This document shows, one piece after another, positions 8,094-16,212 of a stretch of 64,000 nucleotides of DNA. The position numbers and the translations under genes were made by a program. The first letter of the stretch is position 1. Each line of letters opens with the position of its first letter. Source of the DNA: Clostridia bacterium (lineage in GTDB: Bacteria; Bacillota; Clostridia; Oscillospirales; CAG-272). The notes beneath the pieces are model-generated. The model ran no database searches. It was not told the origin of the DNA and was given only the letters and a program-made list of their open reading frames with translations. The stretch lies in contig JAFSYU010000020.1 of NCBI GenBank assembly GCA_017443595.1, positions 64,001 to 128,000 of the forward strand, in the 5' to 3' direction.

Positions 8094-10133
8094 TCAATGT
8101 ACCTCCGTAAGCAGATTTGCGCGTATCGCGTCAAGCTCCGCGTCTGTCATACCTTTTGACTTGAGACAGGCGCGCACCGCCTCATACAGCGAGTTTATCC
8201 CGGTCTCCTGGCGGAGCCTGTGGAACGTTGCGTAAAGACCGTCCCTCGTGTAGTTGGACGGGATAACGCTCGTATCAACGTATCCGCCGACGTTTGAGAA
8301 GAACGAAGTCTCGTAATCCATCGTTATATCTTTTTCGGATACGCCGCAGAGCGCTTCAAGGAAGAAGGCGAGAGTACCCGTTCTGTCGCGTCCGAGCGAG
8401 CAGTGGAAATATACCGGGAAATTACTTGCATCCGTAAACACGCGCATCTCTTTCAGAAACGACTCCTGTTTCTCCTCGGTGTCCCAAACCTGCGTATACC
8501 ACGGAGCGCTGACCGAAACGTAGTTTACGGACGCGCCGAGCGGCGAAGATCCGTTCGGATCTGCTTCGCGCAGGTCTATTTCTGTTTTTATTCCCAGGAT
8601 ATTGACGGCTTTGTTTATGCCTTCTTCCGTTATATTCTCAAAGTCCGCGCCGCGATAGACGATGCCCTGCTTCATACGGTATTTGCCGTCTTCGGAATAA
8701 TAACCGCCTATATCGCGGACGTTCGATACGCCGTCAAGCCTTACCGTGCGCGGCGCGGCAAGCGTACAAAACGAGTTTACTTTTGAAATAACTACTTTGT
8801 CGGCAAATTCTTTTCTTAGCTGCCAGTAATAAGTTGTACCGGAATACAGATCTTCAACGTTTAAGCTGTTTTCAAAGCACAGATAAACGTCGGGGGACGA
8901 CATATCTGCGTTTTGCGAGATAAGCACGTGAGTGTAAAGCACGCCGTCGTTTTTATCCCATTTTAAGATCACCGGCAAAGGCTCGCATTTTTCCGTAAAG
9001 TCGCAAATTTCGTTTAATCCCTGCGGACTGTAGTTGTTTACCCATTCCGTCATCTCATCCGTCAAAAGCGATATCGTCTCGCCCGTGCCGGGGCCGACGA
9101 CGCGCGCCGTCGCGCCGTCCGGATTGCCTATACAGAACGAAAGCGTTTCTCCGTATACCGCGCCGTCGCCGTTTTTATCGTCAAGCGTTATCCAGTACGC
9201 TTTTACGGAAAAAGATTTGTCAAGCTTATCCTCCGGGATACCTTCTATAACATACGTTACAAAATACTGAGATTCGGCAGAGAACACGGACGGGGCTATG
9301 CCTTCGCCGCCCGCTTTCAGACGTTTGAAGGCTTTTGTCGTGGAAACGTCAACGGTCTTGCCGTCAAAAGTGATCCTGAATCCGACTTTTTTATAGTTAA
9401 GATCGTCTATCGTAGTTACAAATCTGATGTCTGTTTGATCCGGATCTTTTTCGTTAGGTCTTATCTGCCATTTTACTTTATGCGCGTCTTTGTCAACGAA
9501 TTTGGCAAAAGCCGGGCCGGATACCGCGGCAATCGTAAGATCCGGGTCGGAAAACCATCCGGCAAATACTTTGCCGGGCTGCTCCGGCGTCTTTTCCGTT
9601 GACGAAAAATATACTTCGCTGATGAACAGGATCGATTCTATCTCTATCGTCGCGCCCTCGTCCGCGCATACGGGGATACGTATGCCGTTCAGTTTAGAGC
9701 CCGACACAGCCGGAAATACGGAGGCTATATTGTATGATACCGCCCACCACCTTTTTTTCACCGTAAAGCCGTGATCCGCAAACGTGCCGTCCTGCCGGCC
9801 GTACGAGGTGTTGACGTTTTTTGCTTTTAAATAAATGCTGTCACCTGATACCGCACCGCTCGCTTTGTATTTTATGATAAACGTATCGTAAACCTTTGTA
9901 TTGACATCCGGCAGGCTCACGTCTATCCACGAGTCCGCGCCTTTTGTCGTCACAACAAGATTTTCGCCGTGGCGGGAAAGCGCGGCGTTATTGACGCCGA
10001 CGGTCTCAAAAACGGTTTTATAGCCGTTCATCACGACTTTGAGCTGAGAACTGTCCGCGCTGACAGAGCCCGCCGCGGCAAGCAGCGAGAACGTCATAAT
10101 AACGGACAGGATCAAAACAACGGCTTTTTTCAT
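8094..10133 (-). CDS. Secreted protein with C-terminal tyrosine-phosphatase domain
   Basis: 679 residues with a clear signal peptide (cleavage about residue 26, SVSA). The N-terminal half is beta-rich and contains an InlB-repeat-like stretch (FAGWFSDPDLT) near residue 190. A further beta domain follows, then a fibronectin/Ig-like stretch before the catalytic part. From about residue 455 the chain reads LDGVSNVRDIGGY...GIVYRGADFENIT, the entry of Y_phosphatase3/PTP-like enzymes, and HC-x5-R is intact at H577, C578 and R584 (HCSLGRDRTGT). Substrate unknown: phosphotyrosine, phosphoinositide or inositol phosphate (phytate) are all possible for this fold. First gene of a two-gene operon. A TATAAT at 10187-10182 (minus) may be its -10 box, but the -35 is poor. 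Confidence 0.85.
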   Translation of the reverse strand: MKKAVVLILSVIMTFSLLAAAGSVSADSSQLKVVMNGYKTVFETVGVNNAALSRHGENLVVTTKGADSWIDVSLPDVNTKVYDTFIIKYKASGAVSGDSIYLKAKNVNTSYGRQDGTFADHGFTVKKRWWAVSYNIASVFPAVSGSKLNGIRIPVCADEGATIEIESILFISEVYFSSTEKTPEQPGKVFAGWFSDPDLTIAAVSGPAFAKFVDKDAHKVKWQIRPNEKDPDQTDIRFVTTIDDLNYKKVGFRITFDGKTVDVSTTKAFKRLKAGGEGIAPSVFSAESQYFVTYVIEGIPEDKLDKSFSVKAYWITLDDKNGDGAVYGETLSFCIGNPDGATARVVGPGTGETISLLTDEMTEWVNNYSPQGLNEICDFTEKCEPLPVILKWDKNDGVLYTHVLISQNADMSSPDVYLCFENSLNVEDLYSGTTYYWQLRKEFADKVVISKVNSFCTLAAPRTVRLDGVSNVRDIGGYYSEDGKYRMKQGIVYRGADFENITEEGINKAVNILGIKTEIDLREADPNGSSPLGASVNYVSVSAPWYTQVWDTEEKQESFLKEMRVFTDASNFPVYFHCSLGRDRTGTLAFFLEALCGVSEKDITMDYETSFFSNVGGYVDTSVIPSNYTRDGLYATFHRLRQETGINSLYEAVRACLKSKGMTDAELDAIRANLLTEVH

Positions 10134-10379
10134 TATTGCCCTCCTTGTATCAGACAGTCACATTATCGGTATCCACTGTTGATTATATCATAATGTTTAA
10201 TAATGATATTTACATATAAGTTAATAATTACAAAATAATTTGATATTATTGTTAATAATATATTAATCTGCGCTTTATTCCCAAACTTTTTCAAATAATG
10301 AATTATTTTTACAAAAAGTTTTAAAAGCGTCGTTGAATTTATGTCCGGTTTGCATTAAATTTCTTTTAGGGGGGTATTT

Positions 10380-10559
10380 ATGAAAAAGGTTTTGCTTGTA
10401 ATGATCCCGCTTATTATCGCCTTAACGGCGCTTTTGTGCGGATGCGGAGATAACGGTGAAGAAACGGCGGCGGAAACGGAAACGTCATCCGGCGGAATGT
10501 CGTACAGCGAAAGCGCAAACGAGGATGAAGCGAACTTCAACGATCTGTTCGGAGAATAA
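10380..10559 (+). CDS. Small lipoprotein with shared C-terminal motif
   Basis: 59 residues. The N-terminus is a lipoprotein signal (MKKVLLVMIPLIIAL...LCGCGDN) with the probable lipidated cysteine at C22. The mature part is Glu/Thr/Ser-rich and ends GMSYSESANEDEANFNDLFGE. This tail matches the C-terminus of the next gene's dockerin protein at 13 of 20 positions, although the two proteins are otherwise unrelated. Ribosome site AGGGGGG lies 6 bases before the ATG. The next gene starts 15 bases after its stop, so they form an operon. No function known; it is complete and not a fragment. Confidence 0.75.
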   Translation: MKKVLLVMIPLIIALTALLCGCGDNGEETAAETETSSGGMSYSESANEDEANFNDLFGE

Positions 10560-10574
10560 GGAGAGTAATATAAT

Positions 10575-10904
10575 ATGAAAAAAATATTTATTTTAATTAT
10601 TGCCGCGGCTGTACTGTCCGCCGCGATAAACGCGTCGGCGGTGCTTGTCGGGGACGCGAACGGAGACGGGAAGGTAAACAATAAAGACGTCACAACGCTT
10701 TTCAGATACGTAAGCGGCATAAATGCGGAATGTTTTACGGAAAACTGCGACGTAAACGGCGACAGATCCGTGGACAACAAAGACACGGTGGTGCTTTTCC
10801 GCAAGCTGAGCGGAAAAACCGGGACGGGCGAGGATATACCCGGTATGTCCTATAACGAAAACGAAAATGAGGATTCCGGCAATTTCGGCGAGCTTTTCGG
10901 TTGA
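10575..10904 (+). CDS. Small secreted dockerin-repeat protein
   Basis: 109 residues: a signal peptide (about 1-22) and then two dockerin-like calcium-binding repeats, GDANGDGKVNNKD (about 26-38) and CDVNGDRSVDNKD (about 58-70), each followed by the xxLFRxxSG helix. Such pairs bind cohesins in cellulosomes or act as Ca-dependent protein-interaction modules. Here the dockerin stands alone with no catalytic domain. The last 20 residues (GMSYNENENEDSGNFGELFG) repeat the tail motif of the preceding lipoprotein. GGAG ribosome site; followed by a terminator at 10919-10942. Confidence 0.85.
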   Translation: MKKIFILIIAAAVLSAAINASAVLVGDANGDGKVNNKDVTTLFRYVSGINAECFTENCDVNGDRSVDNKDTVVLFRKLSGKTGTGEDIPGMSYNENENEDSGNFGELFG

Positions 10905-10918
10905 TTTGTCAGAGTAAT

Positions 10919-10942
10919 GGCGATCATCGATCGCCTTTTTTT
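10919..10942 (+). terminator. Terminator of lipoprotein-dockerin operon
   Basis: A perfect 7-base stem (10919-10925 with 10929-10935, loop ATC) is followed by seven T residues. It lies 15 bases after the dockerin stop codon. Confidence 0.9.
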
Positions 10943-10954
10943 ATCGCGGAAGAC

Positions 10955-10990
10955 AGAAAAACGGGCTGCCTGCACGGCAGCCCGTTTGAT
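10955..10990 (-). terminator. Terminator of the 968-aa protein / 35-aa ORF unit
   Basis: A 10-base stem (10961-10970 with 10976-10985, ACGGGCTGCC and its complement) is followed on the minus strand by TTTTTC. On the plus strand a weaker T-run follows, so it may work in both directions. Confidence 0.88.
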
Positions 10991-10996
10991 TTTTTA

Positions 10997-11104
10997 TCAG
11001 TCGTTTACAGTTTCGTCCGGGAGAGACACGGTTATAATATCTTTTGTCTTAAGTGTGACTATCTCAACAGCGGGAGATACGTATGTTTCTCTAACTTTTT
11101 TCAT
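10997..11104 (-). CDS. 35-aa small ORF of the 'YxxPxxEI..DII..S' type
   Basis: The reading frame encodes MKKVRETYVSPAVEIVTL followed by KTKDIITVSLPDETVND. GGAG lies 9 bases upstream of the ATG, the ORF sits 32 bases after the stop of the 968-aa secreted protein, and a strong terminator begins just after its own stop. From memory, gut Clostridia carry many very short proteins of this pattern (charged start, Tyr-x-x-Pro, Glu-Ile/Val, Asp-Ile/Val-Ile-Thr-x-Ser); some look like precursor or leader peptides. Function unknown. No peptidase, transporter or radical SAM modification gene is next to it. Confidence 0.6.
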   Translation of the reverse strand: MKKVRETYVSPAVEIVTLKTKDIITVSLPDETVND

Positions 11105-11136
11105 TTTCTTTTCTCCTTTACCGTTATTTCTTCCCG

Positions 11137-14043
11137 TCAGTCATCGGGATTCGCAACGTACGTCGCCGCAGCGTCGCCGTAGATCATCATAGCGGTCACA
11201 AGGTCCGCAAGAGTCGTATCAGCGTCGTCTTTCTTTGCGTATGCGTACGATTCAACGCTGTATGTGAACGTGCTGCTTATCGCTTCATCGCCTTCTTTGA
11301 TGACCGCGGTCACGGTCTCGCTCAGCAGATTTGCGGGCATAGGCAGATAGTAAACGTATACGTTGTTGCCGATGGACGTAAGGTCGCTCAGATCCACCGT
11401 TTTTTCGGTCGTTCCGTACGTGAAATATATTTTCGCACTCGAAGCGACGCTTGCGTCAAGCAGTTTGAACTTGTATCTTATGGATACTTCGTCTTCAAGT
11501 TTAAGACCGACCGCCGTCCAGGACGCCAGTTTGTTTACAACGTTTGTGCCGTCCAGAGCTTTAACAGAGGTAAGCGTTGCTTTTCTTGCCGCTATCGCCG
11601 CCGGATCGGCAGGCGTCATGGTCGAAGTTCCCGAAGCGTAAGCCTGAGCCGCCGCACCGTAGTACAGCGTTGCCGCCGCGAGAGCTTTAACGTTTGTTCC
11701 CTGCGCCGGATCATTGATAAGGGTTTCAAAATAGGTCTGAGGTGTATAACTTACTACCGGTGCGGTTTTATCAATACCGCCAACTGACGTTTTAAGCGTT
11801 GCGGTTATGGTTTTGTCCATCTGTTCAGGGCTTAAACCGGCAAGCGTGAATACGCGCTGATCACCGGAAACAACTCCTTCCACGTCTTTCGTTTCCCCGT
11901 CGATCTCGAAGGTTACTTTCGTTGAATCGTCGTCACTGTCCGCAAACAGAGCGTTGTTCGCTTTGAAGTTGATATTTATGAGGTTACCTTCCATAAGGCT
12001 TGCATTGATTTTGTCAAGTGTGAGTTCGAGCTGATCTTCAGCAGCGCCCATAAGCGTTATAGCCGGTGACGTGGTGCTGGCAGCGCGGTATACGTTAGCT
12101 CTTACAGTTACTCTGGGGTCTGCATTGACAGTACCTTCCTGTAAAATAAAGTAATTTCCGGATCCGTCTGTCAAACCTTCTCCAGCCGTGATCTTCAAAA
12201 CATATTTACCGGGAGCGTGCGCTCTTGAGAAGTTTGCAAAAGCACTCGGGTTATCTGATGTCGGACTTGAAAATACTATATTGTCAACAACTTTTCCTTC
12301 CGCAGTCGACAATTCCATATTTACCGTACCGTTGCCGTTCATGCTCATCATCATTCTGTCAAACCAACAGTCTGCGGTAAATGTTATATCAACTTCTCTG
12401 TCTGCGCCAAAATTCGTTAAAGTATCCGCCGCGTTTTCGTAAAACCACCAGCCCCATGTCGGTGAATTAGGATCTGTCGGATCATCATAGACGCGGGCAA
12501 TTCCGCCGTAAAGCGGTTGTTTTAAGTCAGTATTAACCGCACCCATCAAACCTATATAAGGAACTGCATGCGTATTTTCGTTTGCCATGGCGTTAGTAAT
12601 CGAAAGGGTAACTTTGGTGTTACCGGCGTCAGCTGAAGCAAGAAGCATGTGTTGTGATGAATCACCGGCTTCTTCTCTTGTAAAGCATATCGTATAGTGT
12701 CCTGGAGCATATGTATTATCCAGTTTAATGACTGTATCCCACCCTTCAACAAGCTGGGTATAGTTCTTTGTTTCACATACGGTGCCGTATGCGTCAATAA
12801 CGCTTATAGCCACAGTTCCGGTACCGTAAAAATATGTTATAATTGAGTCAAATGCATTCGGCGTGTCGAACGCAACTTTAATTTCATATTTATTACCGTT
12901 ATTCCACGTCCACCAGCCGTGTGTTCTGCTGGCAAGATATGCAATCGGATTTGTGGGATCTCCGGTCGGTATTTCATAAATTTTGTTAGGCGTGCAAAGC
13001 CATGTATCTGCATCATAACTGTTCACAGCAGTAGGATCCGGATTCAAACCGCCGGTCAGCATTATGTACGGATTTGAACGTGTATTTGTATTGGTGTTGG
13101 CAGTTCCGACATTATTAACTACAATATTTCCTCCAAAGCCTGATCCGATTACAAGATAAGAACCTGTATATCCCGGATATGTTTTCGGAGTGGTATCTAT
13201 TCTTATCGAATATCTGCCTGGAGCATAAGATCTCAAGAATTTTATCGTCGTTAAAGCGTCGCCGATAATCCTATGAGTGAGAGTTTCGCATAAATTATGT
13301 TCATCATCAAATATTGAGATCTTGTAATATGCCCATGACGCGAAAATCATTATAGCCATTCCGTCAAATGCGTAAGGAGCGTTAAATGTGAATTCGGTAT
13401 AATAATAATCTCCATAATAAGGAGATGACCACCAACCGGTCGTATAATCTAATTCTCCGTTACTATTAAGAGGCTCACAAAGCCAATAATCATAACCATA
13501 AGTAGGCGCTGCCGCGTCAGGTTCGGGGTTAACAGCACCAGTTAAAATTATATAAGGAGCTGTATACGCGCCTTCAACATTTCCATCACAAAAAGCCCAA
13601 ACACTCGTAGAGAGTGTCGCGCCTGTGCCTATAACGAGATATTTTCCAAACTCTGCTACGCAATGGATCTGTATCGTATATCTGCCGGGAGCGTAAGCTT
13701 TTGAAAATCTGACGTCGTTAAGAGCATCGCCGGGGTTTGTATAGTTCTGCTGTTCCAGAAGTCCGTTAACGCCGTATAAACTTATAACTGCGCTTGCGTT
13801 TCCCCAAGACTGCATTTTAAAACCGTCAAATGCATTCGGAGTTATAAATGATACTCTGAATTCATAGTCGTTAGCTTTCCAAACTTCATTCGTCTGATCC
13901 ATCCAGTACGCGGAAGCTGGCGAAGCTTCCGTGCTCGGATCGCAAAGCCACGTATCGGGATCTTTGTCTGTAGCCACAGACGTGATCGGGATGAGAGCCG
14001 CGATCATGACTGTTATTAAAATAACGGCTAAAACTTTTTTCAT
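11137..14043 (-). CDS. Large secreted four-repeat protein
   Basis: 968 residues. Signal peptide with cleavage near residue 24-26. Four homologous beta-rich modules of about 150-160 residues follow (about 28-172, 183-333, 342-503 and 510-660). Each has a DxWLC-type entry, a central strand with AFDG/FDS, a YAPGRYTI/APGxY core, a YLVIG-like strand and a closing PYIxLTGAVN. Module 4 is the most divergent and lacks the WLC entry. The C-terminal 300 residues form two further beta domains and end with a helix containing TLADLVTAMMIYGDAAATYV, a tail that recurs in large clostridial exported proteins. No catalytic motif or sortase signal. A surface or matrix binding role is an inference. Co-transcribed with the 35-aa ORF. 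Confidence 0.75.
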   Translation of the reverse strand: MKKVLAVILITVMIAALIPITSVATDKDPDTWLCDPSTEASPASAYWMDQTNEVWKANDYEFRVSFITPNAFDGFKMQSWGNASAVISLYGVNGLLEQQNYTNPGDALNDVRFSKAYAPGRYTIQIHCVAEFGKYLVIGTGATLSTSVWAFCDGNVEGAYTAPYIILTGAVNPEPDAAAPTYGYDYWLCEPLNSNGELDYTTGWWSSPYYGDYYYTEFTFNAPYAFDGMAIMIFASWAYYKISIFDDEHNLCETLTHRIIGDALTTIKFLRSYAPGRYSIRIDTTPKTYPGYTGSYLVIGSGFGGNIVVNNVGTANTNTNTRSNPYIMLTGGLNPDPTAVNSYDADTWLCTPNKIYEIPTGDPTNPIAYLASRTHGWWTWNNGNKYEIKVAFDTPNAFDSIITYFYGTGTVAISVIDAYGTVCETKNYTQLVEGWDTVIKLDNTYAPGHYTICFTREEAGDSSQHMLLASADAGNTKVTLSITNAMANENTHAVPYIGLMGAVNTDLKQPLYGGIARVYDDPTDPNSPTWGWWFYENAADTLTNFGADREVDITFTADCWFDRMMMSMNGNGTVNMELSTAEGKVVDNIVFSSPTSDNPSAFANFSRAHAPGKYVLKITAGEGLTDGSGNYFILQEGTVNADPRVTVRANVYRAASTTSPAITLMGAAEDQLELTLDKINASLMEGNLININFKANNALFADSDDDSTKVTFEIDGETKDVEGVVSGDQRVFTLAGLSPEQMDKTITATLKTSVGGIDKTAPVVSYTPQTYFETLINDPAQGTNVKALAAATLYYGAAAQAYASGTSTMTPADPAAIAARKATLTSVKALDGTNVVNKLASWTAVGLKLEDEVSIRYKFKLLDASVASSAKIYFTYGTTEKTVDLSDLTSIGNNVYVYYLPMPANLLSETVTAVIKEGDEAISSTFTYSVESYAYAKKDDADTTLADLVTAMMIYGDAAATYVANPDD

Positions 14044-14113
14044 CTCTTGATTTTTCTCCTTTTTCGAAAACAGTTAACAAATATTGCAACGTCAATTCAA
14101 TTTTGATGATATC

Positions 14114-14142
14114 ATTTTATCAATAAAAGTTTTTTCTGTCAA
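14114..14142 (-). promoter_or_regulatory. Promoter of the 968-aa secreted protein gene
   Basis: Minus strand TTGACA (14142-14137), 17 bases, TAAAAT (14119-14114). This leaves a leader of about 65 bases before the ATG at 14043, with GGAG just before the start. Confidence 0.85.
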
Positions 14143-14186
14143 TATATATTAAGTAAAAACAAACGAATTTTACAAAAATTTTACAT

Positions 14187-16049
14187 TTAATCAAGCGCAA
14201 GCGCGGCGGCGCCGAGGATACCGGCTTTATTTCCGAGCTTTGCCGTCGTTATTTTTACCGCAGGACCCATGGATCCGCCGTATATCTCTTCGTCGACTAT
14301 TTTCTGCAGCGGCGCGGTGAGCCCTTCTTTTTCCGCGCAGATACCGCCGCCCAGAATGACCTTTTCCGGTCTGAAAACGTTTGCAAAGTTTATTATACCG
14401 CAGGCGAGATAACCGAAATATTTATCTAAAACGTCCTTTGCGTACGGGTCTGAATCCCTGTATCTGAAAGCCGTGGTGCCGTCTATCTCCTGCGCTTCGC
14501 TCATTTTACTGTCGGGATGCTGCTGCACGGCGCGTTTCGTATCGCGTACGAGCGCGGACGCGGAAGCGTACGCTTCAAGACAGCCGCGTCTGCCGCAGGA
14601 ACAGCTCAGTCCGTCTTTAACGATGACCATGTGGCCGAGCTCAGCGCCGGCTGACGCGTTGCCCTCGTACAGTTTGCCGTCAAGCACTATGCCGCCGCCG
14701 ACGCCCGTTCCGAGCGTGATCATAACGGTGTTTTTACAACCTTTTCCCTCTCCGAACTTCGCTTCTCCGAGAGCGGCGACGTTCGCGTCGTTGGATATCG
14801 TTACTTTAAGTCCGGTCTGCTTGTTTACCGCGTCCGAAATTCTGAAATGCGACCACTTGAGGTTGTTTGCGTATACGACTTCTCCGTTTTCGCTGTCTAT
14901 CATGCCGGGAACGCCCATACCCGCGCCGCGCACGTCGGCGGCGGTCATATGAGCAGTCTTCAGCAGATCGAGGCAGAGCTTTGATATGTTTTTTGATACG
15001 GCTTTGTCGCCTTTTTCGGCTTCCGTCGCCACTTTATCATATACAATAATATTTCCGAGATCGTCAGTTACGCCGCCTTTGATGAACGTGCCGCCTAAAT
15101 CTATCCCCACGGCGTATTTTCTGACCGCGGAAACGATAAGCGTCATATTGCCGGAAATCGTGTATGCATCCTCGCCCGCGGGGATAAAATACGAGTCTCC
15201 CGTATTTATTTTTTCTCCGTCTACGTCTCCCTCGCCTTCGACGCAGGTCAGGCAGCGGAAGGAGCCTTTGTCCGACGAAACCGTCTTTTTGCCGTCAATA
15301 CCGAGCTTATACGCCGTAAAGTATTTTGACGCAAACAGAAACGTGCCGTCGTCTGTATTTTCGCAGACGGGGCTGATAACGCCGCGGTCCGCGTCGATAA
15401 CGGACAGAGCCTGATCCAGATGCAGCTCCCTTTTAGTTCCGTTCCTGTCCGTGCGGTCGTAATCGTAAAGACGGTACGTTATATTGCTGTTCTGCTGTAT
15501 CTCGCAGATAAGGCATCCGGCGCCTATCGCGTGGACGGTGCCGGCGGGGATCAGAAAAGCGTCGCCCGGTTTTACTTCGATTTTATTTAAATATTTCTGC
15601 AAAGTCCCGTTTTCCGCGGCTTTTCTTATCTCTTCGGCGCCGAGTTTTTTGTTGAATCCGATGTAAAGCGCGGCGCCCGGCTCCGCGTCAACGACGTACC
15701 ACATTTCCGTTTTTCCGTAGCCGAGCCCGTGCGAAACGGCGTATTCGTCCGACGGATGCACCTGTACGGACAAGTCCTGTTTTGCGTCTATCAGCTTGAC
15801 AAGCAGCGGAAAGCACGAAAACGACGCGCAGTTTTCGCCAAGCTCCGCGGGCGATACCGCCTCAGATAAAGCGCGTCCGCCGGATACGCGGCTCATCCCG
15901 TCCGGATGAAAAGAAAGCTCCCAGCTTTCCGCGCACGTTTTTTCTTCACACGCTTTGCCGTATTTTTTTATGAGTTTTTCTCCGCCCCAGATATAGCTTT
16001 TGAGCGCGGGGGTCAGTTTTATTGCCTTTGTTTTTTCCGTTTTTTTCAT
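14187..16049 (-). CDS. Fusion: mannose-6-phosphate isomerase (type I) + ROK-family sugar kinase
   Basis: 620 residues. Residues 1-310 form a type I phosphomannose isomerase: zinc ligands Q96, H98, E115 (KTEMW) and H173 (AGTVHAIG) are present, together with the second cupin half. Residues 311-620 form a ROK kinase: ATP loop DLGGT (317-321), catalytic Asp in NDAN (420-423), GTGVGGG (447-453), and the zinc motif E470-L-G-H473 with C483, C485 and C490. Both active sites look complete and the reading frame runs straight through. The enzyme would interconvert Man6P/Fru6P and phosphorylate glucose, mannose or fructose. The kinase substrate is not evident. Fructokinase or mannokinase activity would make the fusion a two-step route, which is an inference. 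Confidence 0.92.
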   Translation of the reverse strand: MKKTEKTKAIKLTPALKSYIWGGEKLIKKYGKACEEKTCAESWELSFHPDGMSRVSGGRALSEAVSPAELGENCASFSCFPLLVKLIDAKQDLSVQVHPSDEYAVSHGLGYGKTEMWYVVDAEPGAALYIGFNKKLGAEEIRKAAENGTLQKYLNKIEVKPGDAFLIPAGTVHAIGAGCLICEIQQNSNITYRLYDYDRTDRNGTKRELHLDQALSVIDADRGVISPVCENTDDGTFLFASKYFTAYKLGIDGKKTVSSDKGSFRCLTCVEGEGDVDGEKINTGDSYFIPAGEDAYTISGNMTLIVSAVRKYAVGIDLGGTFIKGGVTDDLGNIIVYDKVATEAEKGDKAVSKNISKLCLDLLKTAHMTAADVRGAGMGVPGMIDSENGEVVYANNLKWSHFRISDAVNKQTGLKVTISNDANVAALGEAKFGEGKGCKNTVMITLGTGVGGGIVLDGKLYEGNASAGAELGHMVIVKDGLSCSCGRRGCLEAYASASALVRDTKRAVQQHPDSKMSEAQEIDGTTAFRYRDSDPYAKDVLDKYFGYLACGIINFANVFRPEKVILGGGICAEKEGLTAPLQKIVDEEIYGGSMGPAVKITTAKLGNKAGILGAAALALD

Positions 16050-16082
16050 AGTTCACCTGCCCGGTTTGATATTTCTTCATTT

Positions 16083-16110
16083 ATTATAACTCATGCAAAA
16101 AAATAGTCAA
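16083..16110 (-). promoter_or_regulatory. Promoter of the isomerase-kinase fusion gene
   Basis: Minus strand TTGACT (16110-16105), 16 bases, TATAAT (16088-16083), 34 bases before the ATG at 16049. Confidence 0.85.
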
Positions 16111-16135
16111 GTGGGGACGGGTAAATTATAGCGGC

Positions 16136-16164
16136 TTGATTTATTCATATATTCCTTCTATAAT
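16136..16164 (+). promoter_or_regulatory. Promoter of the RNA 2',3'-cyclic phosphodiesterase gene
   Basis: TTGATT (16136-16141), 17 bases, TATAAT (16159-16164). It is divergent from the fusion-gene promoter. Confidence 0.8.
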
Positions 16165-16212
16165 GAGGGCGGAAGCGGAAGCGCTGAAATTTAAACAAAA
16201 GCAGGTAAAAAA

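Noticed and set aside
10575..10904. Cellulosome locus.
   Set aside because: Only one small dockerin-repeat protein is present; no cohesin, scaffoldin or dockerin-bearing glycosidase is seen in the window.
12552..12797. Additional ORFs on other frames across the large secreted-protein genes.
   Set aside because: They are shadows of the main reading frame without ribosome sites or recognisable protein features.
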